Shown here: positions 55,744 through 64,000 of the stretch, one piece after another | Numbering within the stretch: position 1 is the first letter of the stretch | Layout: each line of letters starts with the position of its first letter | DNA from: Sesamum alatum | Taxonomy: Eukaryota > Streptophyta > Magnoliopsida > Lamiales > Pedaliaceae | Length of the DNA stretch: 64,000 nt | Direction of reading: 5' to 3' | Assembly: GCA_034509735.1 (NCBI GenBank) | Contig: JACGWO010000008.1 | Span: 13,279,864-13,343,863 of the forward strand | Notes under the pieces: model-generated | Databases searched by the model: none | What the model was told of the DNA's origin: nothing | Seen by the model: only the letters and a program-made list of their open reading frames with translations | Program-made: the position numbers and the translations under genes

Positions 55744-57419
55744 ATCCAAAAAGTGTAAATTATAATTTTGCTTGCTCAGTAGTAGCAACTTTTAGCTTTT
55801 TATTTTTCTTGCTCAAAGAGATTTATAGGCTTAAATTTGAGACGAAAAGGTTATTCATTGTTTGGCATGGTTAAATACACTTTGGCCCCTAAAATAATAT
55901 TTACCCCTAAATTAAAAAATGTAACATTACCTGCTGCAACTAAATATTTTCACAATATTGCCTTTATATATATTTGTAGTTCAAAGAATTTCTCTTTTTA
56001 ACATTTGCTTTTTTAAATTCAATCAAAGTGTTATTAATTAATTGGAAAAAATATATTTTAATTAATTACAATAAATTAAAACATAATTAGTATGTTAAAT
56101 AGTTCAAGTTTTGTTACATTTTAATTACGTATATACTCAAAGTTAAGTAATTAATGAGTATTATAAATACATAAAAGACTTTCATGTAAACTATTTTTTA
56201 AAACTAAAGTAATAAATTAATGTATACTATTAGATACACGACAAATATAATATCCAACAACTCTTATATACTTCTGAAAAAAAATTATCAATATATAAAA
56301 GTTAAATACTTTTATGAAAAAAATAAATAAATAGATTTTAGTGTGGATTAGTCTAGTTCTAATGTCACAAATAAACTTTCATAACAGTGAAATAGAATTT
56401 CACAAGGAAAAGAAATAAGGTAGAAAATCTTGGGCTGCATCCCATGCAAAGCATTTCTTTAACGTATTCGGCTAGATATTATTGTGCCTTAATTTGTACA
56501 AGTTGGGCACATAAATCTACTTCTTTTGGAGTTGTGCACCAAGACATAGTTTTAATCCAAGAGAACTTGGAGGCCCATAAAAAATTTTCCTCGAACTTAT
56601 TTTGTCATGAAAGTTTTTGTTTTTTTATGATGTTGAACTAGGGGTGAAAATTTTATCTGTTGTCACTTAGAATGCATTGTCACCCCTGAAAAGATCTTCC
56701 TAATAGAATAGGAATTGGAATATGGATTGTCCCCAAACGGGTTTTATGATAGGCAAATGCCTGTCATTACCAGAAGTGTCGAATTTTTTTTTTGTGATGG
56801 GCGAAACAAATGTGTCACAAATTTGTGGCGGACTTATGACAGGTTTGTAAAATCGTCCCAAAAGTTGTTCGATAAATGGATAATAATTGAAATAATTTTG
56901 CAGTGGATTTTATTGCAACAGTTCCACGGATGTTGTTTATCTTTTTGCAACACCTTTTGTGATGCATTGTGCCACAACATTTTTGTGATGGGTTTTGTAA
57001 CATCTATTGTGTCGCATTTTGTGGCGGGTTTGAACGGTTTATGTTTTTCTAGCGATTTTTCTATTTATATGTTAACTTTTGCAATGAGTTGGGTGACAAA
57101 ATCTGCTTCAAAAATTCAATTTATTTTATTTTTTATTAAAATAAAATATTACAATTTATTTAATTAATTTATTTAAATTTTAAATTAATTAATTTTTAAA
57201 TTCTAATTTCAGTAATTAAAATTAATATTTGTTATTATAATAATTTATTTGAATTTGAATTTATAATTTTTTTAAAGAAATTCTATAAATTGAAATATTA
57301 AATAAATTTCACTACAATTAAATATTAAAACCACAATTAATAACCTAATATATATGTACATATATATATATATATATATTAAATAGAATATAAGAGTACA
57401 AGTAATTTTTTTTAAGAAA
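55744..57419. other. AT-rich intergenic sequence; repeat-like stretch at 56640-57110
   Basis: 56640-57110 repeats words such as TTTGTGATGGG, TGTGGCGG and TGTCACAAA in both orientations. The texture resembles CACTA subterminal repeats, but no CACTA ends were found. The 150-codon frame here (56715-57167) looks accidental. TA tract at 57358-57381. Confidence 0.35.
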
Positions 57420-57479
57420 AACCTAATCTAAATCGGCCTGCTCGTCCTAATCGTCATCATCATCGAACTCATCACCTAG

Positions 57480-59461
57480 CACCACAGACTGAATGGTTAA
57501 ACCCGTGGAGTTGGGCTGGTCATAGGTTGGCAGCTATGAAACCAACTTCTACGGGTTGGTCTAAAATGTTCGAAGTTGAGAGGACCTCAAGACTTGACAT
57601 CGAGTATCCTACACAGACTTGCACTAAGTATTGTATTCACTGGGTGAGCGTCGAGTTTCATCGGTGACAGAAGTAGGTCGGCTATGCAATTTTGGTGGGT
57701 TGGTTGGCAAGGTAGTCGGCTGACTGAACTAACTCGCGGGAATGGTCATATGGAAGCCTTCAAGGCTTCGTTGGTATGACTGGAATTTTCGATTATGATA
57801 GTACATGAATAGTCCTCGGACTTGAGGATTCATGTCAGTCGACATATGAAGATTGTATCTTGAATTTGGCGAGCGGTGACTGTATTGTGAGATATGATCA
57901 TCACAAGCATTCTTCAGTGCAGTTGGAATATGTAGTGAGGACGGTAGATTCCAAGGGAGAATCTGTCCCCTGTCAGTATTTGACAATAATTCTCCCATAC
58001 GTTCTGAGCTGGTTTAGACTCTCAAAGTCTTTGGCCTAAGCAATTGATCAATTAGGGATAGGTTCGCTAGACCGGATCAATAGAGTAAACACATCTCAAG
58101 TATGAAGCATAGTTGTCTAGTCAATGATGGGAGCTAATGCCAAATCCATACCCTAGACTAATGCTTGGAGACGGTTGATGGAAGGATCATACCCGTATGA
58201 AACTCAGAGCTTAAATGTTCACGCCACCATTCACCTAGTCTCTAGTGTCATGAACCGTTGTTAGATGGCCACCCATGGTAACAGATTTTTCTGGTTATTG
58301 GTTAATCAGAAACAATTAATTAAATTAATTAATTGTGCGGTATACAAGTCGGAGTCTAGTTGACGGTAAACCTAAAGAGTCAAACACAAATTACTGTGGA
58401 AGTTATGGAATTAATTCAAGATGTTACGGGTTAATATAATTGGATCAAATTTATTCATGGAGAAAAATAAATAAATGGACCATTTATTTGGGATAATCCA
58501 TTAGATGGATGGCCCAAGAATTTAATTGATTGGATTAATTAAATTTGGGATAGCACCTTTAAATTAATTGGATTAATTTATTGGTTTTGGTTTGATTAAT
58601 TGATTGGATCAATTAATTAGTGCTTGGGTTTATGTGTGTTTAATTGGATTAAACAAACTATTGGACTTAATTAGGTTGAAATTGATTAGATTAACTTAAT
58701 GCCTAATGGACCTCGGTTGGTTTTGATTTAATTTGATTAAATCAAGTCCGGTCCATAACTTGAGGTTCAAGCCCAAGGAGTGATGCAAGTTAAGGAGGAG
58801 TTAGAACTCCTCCATGGAATATGTGACATGTGGGAGGTTGCACAAGTAGTGCAAATATATGATGGGTAGTGGTGCACAAGTTATGCATAGTGCGTATATA
58901 GTGTGTAGAAGTTATTTCGGAAATAAGTTGTTTTGTTTGTAATTTGATTACACACTATACACATACTCTTCTCACTCCACTATTGCACATAAGCTACAAA
59001 AATTCGCTCATCTTTTCTCCATATTTTGAGTCCTCCTTAAATTAGATTCAACTTGAGAACAAGAGAAATACATATACATTAATCAATAGTATAATATGGT
59101 TTTATTTCTTCCTCGATCTAGCTTTTACCTAGTAGTAGATCTAGATTTGTTTCTATAAGTGTGGTGTGAACAAAATAGAGGGTTTCTAATTTGAATCCTA
59201 AAGTGGAAGGGAAATGAACGAAAGGGAACAACACTTGTTGCGGTTCTATATACGTAAACGGAAAGGTAATATTTCGGTTTAAATACTTGTACCCTTTTGT
59301 TTTATCCTCTAGCCACTTGTTCAAGCATCTTTAATTGTATGTTTTGATGCGTTTGAAAACACCAAATGCCCGAAAATTCAAAGGGAACACCCCTTTGAAA
59401 TAATTTATATTTCTTTAGTTTTACGTTTCCATCACGTTCTGGGGCCGTACCGATTCTTTCA
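57480..59461 (+). repeat. 5' LTR of the decayed copia element
   Basis: Shares with 27200-27500 the order CTATGAAACCAACTTCTACGG (ACCATGAAACCAACCTCTATGG in the other), GACTTGCACTAAGT and GCGTCGAGTTTCAT, and later TGGCCACCCATGG, AACCTAAAGAGTCA(C) and alternating TTAATTGATT blocks. Ends ATTCTTTCA before the primer site. Start uncertain (57420-57520). Confidence 0.65.
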
Positions 59462-59476
59462 GTGGTATCAGAGCTC
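59462..59476 (+). other. Primer-binding site (initiator Met tRNA type)
   Basis: GTGGTATCAGAGCTC immediately after the LTR; same layout as 29319-29332. Confidence 0.8.
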
Positions 59477-60651
59477 GTTTCGATATTGTGGCTTTAGGAA
59501 TAACATGTTTTTATGTGATAAGAATGTTCAACATGTTTAATTTTATTTTGAAAAGCATGTTTTAACATTTTGAACATGATTACGAGTTTAGAAAAATATG
59601 TGTTAATCTTGCTTTTAATTATACATGCATTTTTGAAAATTAGATTTTCTATAAATGCATGTTTTAAATTTAGTTTGTTATTGCAAAAATTTTAAAAAAG
59701 TGGGTTGGAAAATTGAGCAGCCTGCAGACAGACACCCCGCCCGCTAGCGCGCAAAGTGCGCGGACGCCTGCCGAGCGCGCTTGGCCGACAGGCCACTGCC
59801 CGTCGGTAGTGAAGGAACGGCTGGGCCGTTTCATGTCGTTTTTCCTAGAAACTTGAATTTTCCTGATTTCTATAATTTTTCTGAAATTATTAATTTTGGC
59901 TAATTTCAATTTTAGTTAAATTAAATTTTTCTAGAATTAAATTATGCAAAAATTAATTTGAAAATGGCTTCCAAAGATTTTTTTTTTTTGTACATCTGAT
60001 GTATGGTGTTCGGTATCCATTTTTAATTCCATTATTAATGTATATTTTCAACATATAATTATGTTATTGGTTATGATATTGGATATCATGTGAATAAATA
60101 CATGGAATGTATTTTATTTAGAATGCATGTTTATATTTGATATAAATATGTTGTAATTGTTTATTAGGCAAACAATGGGGATGATCACAAAGCCCATCGC
60201 CCTTATATATGGTTTAATTTATGTTGGGCGTAGCCTGCATGCCTCTTTGTTTTATTTCTCTCTTTAATTTTTAGCTTAGAAATAATAGGCTTTCTTCCTC
60301 GACCTCTCTATGTACTCCCCCCAACTTCTAATTGGGGTTTCTTATTTGAAGTTAGAATGAGTGTAGTTAGGTGTGAGGATATTTATTTTAAAATAAAATG
60401 TAAGGAAGTACTTCTACGGTGATGGAGGCAGGAATAGGATACCTCGCACAAGGCTTTTTTCCATATGAATCGTAAAAGCGGGGCATGGAGATTTGCATAC
60501 CCCAAGACCACTAGGAAAAGATTTTCTGAAACCACACTCGATAGTGGTGGGCTTTTGAATAAATAGTGGGAGAGGTTAATGACTAAAGACCAAGTCTTAA
60601 CTTGAATACAATATTACGATAATCTACTAAAAGTTTTCTATTTAATTATAG

Positions 60652-61480
60652 ATGTCTAAGAATCCACTTTTACAAATCCTTGAGGCTAATAAATGTGACG
60701 AAACCAACTATAATGATTGACCGTGAAATCTTAGAATAGTCCCATATTTCGAGAACGAGACCTATGTTTTGGATACTCTTCCTCGGGCCTTGCCGAAGGA
60801 GTCCACGCCCGAAGAACGTTTGGCGTTCGAGATGTGGCATGAGGATAACCAAAAAGTTCACAACACCGTACTAGCCTCGATGGCTAATGAGATCCAAAAA
60901 TAGTACGAAAGGCATGGTGATGTCAAGTCGATGATGCTCCATAAGAAAGATGTTTATGCGATCTCGGACCGGCATATTAGATAGGTTGCGGCGAAGGCAT
61001 TTTCGATGCTAAAATAATAGAAGGGTCGTCTCTACAAGAGCATGGAGTGATTATGCTATCCCACGTATAGAAGCTCAAACACCTCCAAACCGATCTTGAA
61101 AAAGAGATGTATATCGACGTGATCCTTTAGTCTCTTCCTCCCTCATTTGACCCGTTTGTTGTCGACTACAACATGAATGGTCTTGAGAAAGACCTTCATG
61201 AATTTATAAACATGTTGATCCAGTACGAGTCAACGATTAAAAAATCTGCACCGTCGGTGCTAGTAGGAGAGGCTTCAACCTCTAATGCGAAAGGCAAAGG
61301 TGCCGGACGCCGAAAGAGGAAGAAGGCTAAGACAACATCAACCGCTCCAGCACTTCGAGTGCTCCTGTAACACTGTTGGGCAAGGTAAAGGAAAGAGGAA
61401 GAGGGTTCAGCAGTCAAAGATTCCAAACGATGTGTGCATTAACTGCTGGGAAAAAAGGCATTGGAAGAGGTAGTAGCCTA
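60652..61480 (+). pseudogene. Decayed copia gag and zinc knuckle
   Basis: Starts MSKNPLLQILEANK, close to MSKSPLANILETNK of the large element. VLASMANEIQK and SDRHIR follow, with a stop in each neighbourhood (for example 60718, 60901, 60981). NMNGLEKDLHEFINMLIQYE (from about 61170) matches the NMNDLEKTVPELINMLMQYE region. CINCWEKRHWKR near 61436 is the zinc knuckle with a G-to-R type loss. Confidence 0.75.
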
Positions 61481-61499
61481 AACTCTTCACAAATGAAGG

Positions 61500-63720
61500 T
61501 ATATTTCTTTTGAGCTTTAATCGGAATACTAGTCTACTTCTTTGGGGTTGGATACTAGTTGTTCATAATCTGTGAATGATTTTTGAGTGGTAATAAGGAG
61601 TAGAAAACTAAGACGGATGGTTTTGAAGCTTAGCGGTGGTAGGGTTGTTGCTGCAAAGGCTAGAGGACTAGTTATGCTTAGCCAAAGAGTGATCATGTTA
61701 GGATAGAGTTAATAGAAAATTATGTAACCTAGCATGATTAAACACTGTTTTCTTTTATTGTTGGACAACTTTAGATTACATGTTTTGATCAATAAAGTTT
61801 CTTTATTTAACTAGAATGACTATTCTTGTCTGTGGGATTGGTTACATGATAGATTTAACCTATCCAGTAATTAAATTATGAATGCCAAAAATAAATAAAT
61901 AATCAAGATAAACTTATAGATCTAGCATGCAAAGCTTGGTCAATTTCCTCTAGTTAGGATAAGGAGGTTAGTAGATTCAAAGAGTATCGAAATAGACAAT
62001 TTTGAGCCTGCTATCTTGCAAGTCCTTTCTGAGAAGGAAAAGCCCGTAGTGCTCTTTGTAGGACAAAATGGGCTTGTGAATTGTCTATTAGATTGGATTT
62101 AATAAGATATATTTAGGTCATTGAATGCACAAGACCAGAGGAGAATTCACAAGTCTAAGAACCTTTGAAAGATTATGAGAATTAGACGTGAAGTGGTGAA
62201 CCGAACTGGTTATAAAATTAAACATTTTGACTGGATCGAGGTGACGTGTATTTAGTGGGAGTTCTTGAATATCTAAATAAAAATGAAATTTCACTTAGTG
62301 GAATTCTTTCTAGAGGACCATATTTGAACGGTCTTTGATAAAAGGAGAAATCAAACCTTATTGGACTTGGTCCGGTCAAGGTTTCACTGTATTACCTTAA
62401 CCCATCTAAACATAAACTTGAAAAGTTGCCAAGTTGTGAAACATAGTGCTTTCTTATAGTCATGATCTAGGCACCATATTGGATATGGTTTGGCAATCTT
62501 GTGTTCTACAAAGTTCTTGAGCATGTGGAATGATACTGTATACGTCAAGTGACTAGTAGGAGACAAACTAAAATTAGGGTATGATTTGTGCAGGTGAATT
62601 GCAGGATATTACAAACATCATTTGTAATCATATTATAATTCCACTGACTATATTCAAGTCTTTTGAGGGACGACCGGAGTACCTTAGTTACCTAAAGCGG
62701 TACTTTGGGACTATTTGGTAATTAAATTATGATCGAAAAGACATAAGAAGAGCGATGTTGGACACCTTGACCGGATCAATGGCTTGGAGCTGTAGGATCC
62801 ATCATGGAAACTAAAACTAGGTTTAAAATTTCATGTAACTGGAATATTCATTTTGACAAGCTTATATGGAGTACGGCTCGATCTCTAACAAGCTTTAGGG
62901 TCAGTGGGGGTACGATTGTGTTCCAAGTGTTTAGTGCGTAACATCTTATTCATTTAGAATGATTTATAGATATTAGGAAATACTGAAACATGAGCGTTGT
63001 TCATGCAATTCTTCATGAAAGGAATTGGATTCCTGTTCATCGGGTTAAACTGTCCAAAACTCAGTCACGGTAGTCTGATGAGGAAGCTTAGATGTTTGAC
63101 ATCCCATACATTTTTGTCGCAGGCATCATTGGAATGTTGTTCGATGCGCCAGACTTGAGGTTGTTTATGTCTTGTGCATAACAACAGATATCGGGTGTGT
63201 ACTAAGAAGGCAGTGAACAACTATTGAGAGCAGTCTTTAATACCGAAATAAGGATTAAAAAAGTTTTCTTGATGCATAGTTTATATAGAGTTGATTCTGG
63301 AAGGCTATAGCGATGCTAGCTTCTAGAATCATGTGAATAATATTTAGTCTCAATACCTGTATATGTTCAGACTTAATGGCCATTGTGGTGGCTTGGAAAG
63401 GTTCCAAGCAGGATACCACGACATGAAAGTCGAATGTATGACGACTTTGGAAGTTGTTTCGAAAAGTGGTTTGGATGAAAACTGCATCCACTGGATGGAT
63501 GTGGTGCCTAGCACGACCGAGCTAGTAGTTGCCTTGGAGGTTGACAATTAGGCTATGGAAACAAGCTTTTGGACTCGAGATTTCATCATAAGATCCATGG
63601 AAAATTCTTAGACAACCACCATTTGCAAACAACGATGGTAGGTAGAGGTAACATACGGTTAGACCGTCTTGCTTCGGCAAAAAAATATAATAAACCTCGA
63701 GACCAATCTGATATCGCAAA
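61500..63720 (+). pseudogene. Decayed copia pol
   Basis: Recognisable only by comparison with 31500-34500: a D-T-S-type protease word near 61550, an integrase region near 62230-62400 (GVLEYLNKNEI-like), CDLCR.IAGYY-like words near 62585, and an RNase H region at 63240-63700 (FRLNGHCGG, NCIHWMDVVPSTT). Frames break every few dozen codons; no enzyme could be made. Confidence 0.55.
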
Positions 63721-63725
63721 TTGAG

Positions 63726-64000
63726 TATTTTTCTTTTTTGAAAAAAGAAGATTCATAATCAATATATATTACTCGCAACTATAAAACATTCCATTTTTTT
63801 TTTTTTTTTTTGTTTTGACAAGAAAGTAAAGAACTTTTCTAAGCACCAAAATCATCATCCAACATCATCTCAAGACAAAAACTAAGCCACAAAACATAAA
63901 CAACACATGAAAATAAATAAGAGGGTGATGGAGTAAGATTCGAGAGATTGTTGATCTAAACACGGTGACTTGAGACGACGTCGGGAGGCAATCAATTCTT
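63726..64000. other. Unassigned window end
   Basis: AT-rich, with a T run at 63796-63811. No feature recognised; the 3' LTR expected for the preceding element is not here. Confidence 0.4.

Larger units (their letters stand above)
57420..63725 (+). mobile_element. Heavily decayed Ty1/copia element related to 27052-36720
   Basis: 5' LTR-like region to 59461, primer-binding site (GTGGTATCAGAGCTC), long leader, gag, zinc knuckle, broken pol and RNase H, in the same order as the large copia element and with matching words throughout. The LTR start and the 3' LTR were not located; sequence after 63725 is different, so the 3' end is lost or moved. Confidence 0.7.

Noticed and set aside
56715..57167. 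150-codon open frame on the plus strand
   Set aside because: Its sequence is built from repeated TTTGTGATGGG/TGTGGC words and ends in an AT-rich stretch. No domain or splice context.

Overview
The window looks like nuclear DNA from a eudicot plant, possibly an asterid. It is AT-rich and full of microsatellites. It holds several Ty1/copia elements with plant-type primer-binding sites (TGGTATCAGAGC), a Ty3/gypsy gag, LINEs, Helitrons, many MITEs and a caulimovirid-like insertion. I see only one gene that looks intact: a ten-exon bHLH transcription-factor gene of the LONESOME HIGHWAY (LHW) subfamily on the minus strand (coding span 16132-20405, 708 codons when joined). Everything else is transposon, viral relic, pseudogene or unassigned intergenic sequence.

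Layout. 1-811: nothing recognised. 812-7452: a gag-only Ty3/gypsy-type LTR element whose 3' LTR carries two later insertions, a solo LTR with an ATGTC target duplication and a 1-kb inverted-repeat element with an AAATTA duplication. The intact 5' LTR acts as the empty-site control for both. 8449-10513: remains of a multi-exon, Cys-rich (RING-like) gene, minus strand. 10790-15720: remains of a LINE (minus strand), with a 3.4-kb copia element (11927-15372, CCAAG duplications) in its RNase H region. 16132-20875: the LHW-like gene with a putative TATA box and a candidate upstream ORF. A hAT-like MITE lies in its eighth intron and a TA/GA microsatellite at the edge of its first intron. 20965-22422: two MITEs and a mini-CACTA.

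24747-37299 is a three-level nest. A short inverted-repeat element was entered by a 5'-truncated LINE (minus strand), and the LINE was later entered by a 9.7-kb copia element with 2.2-kb LTRs. Removing the copia element and one copy of its 5-bp duplication restores the LINE reverse-transcriptase frame across the junction. 37893-39186: MITEs nested in MITEs, then a small Helitron. 42440-46760: a degenerate caulimovirid-like relic, minus strand, in the order movement protein, protease, RT/RNase H, transactivator-like ORF. 47164-52634: a dense MITE field including a head-to-head Helitron pair and GC-rich islands.

53362-54908 is a head-to-tail array of five roughly 307-bp units. Each unit has its own Helitron-like 5' and 3' ends and units are separated by TATATA. 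This is the most unusual structure in the window. 54909-55366 and 55505-55743 are further MITEs. 57420-63725 is a badly decayed copia element related to the one at 27052-36720.

No bacterial-type operon, CRISPR array, rRNA or convincing tRNA gene was seen. Functionally, the bHLH gene is the only likely host locus. LHW-type proteins act in the nucleus, usually as heterodimers with TMO5-type bHLH partners, in vascular and root development. All coordinates come from reading the sequence; no alignment or search was run.
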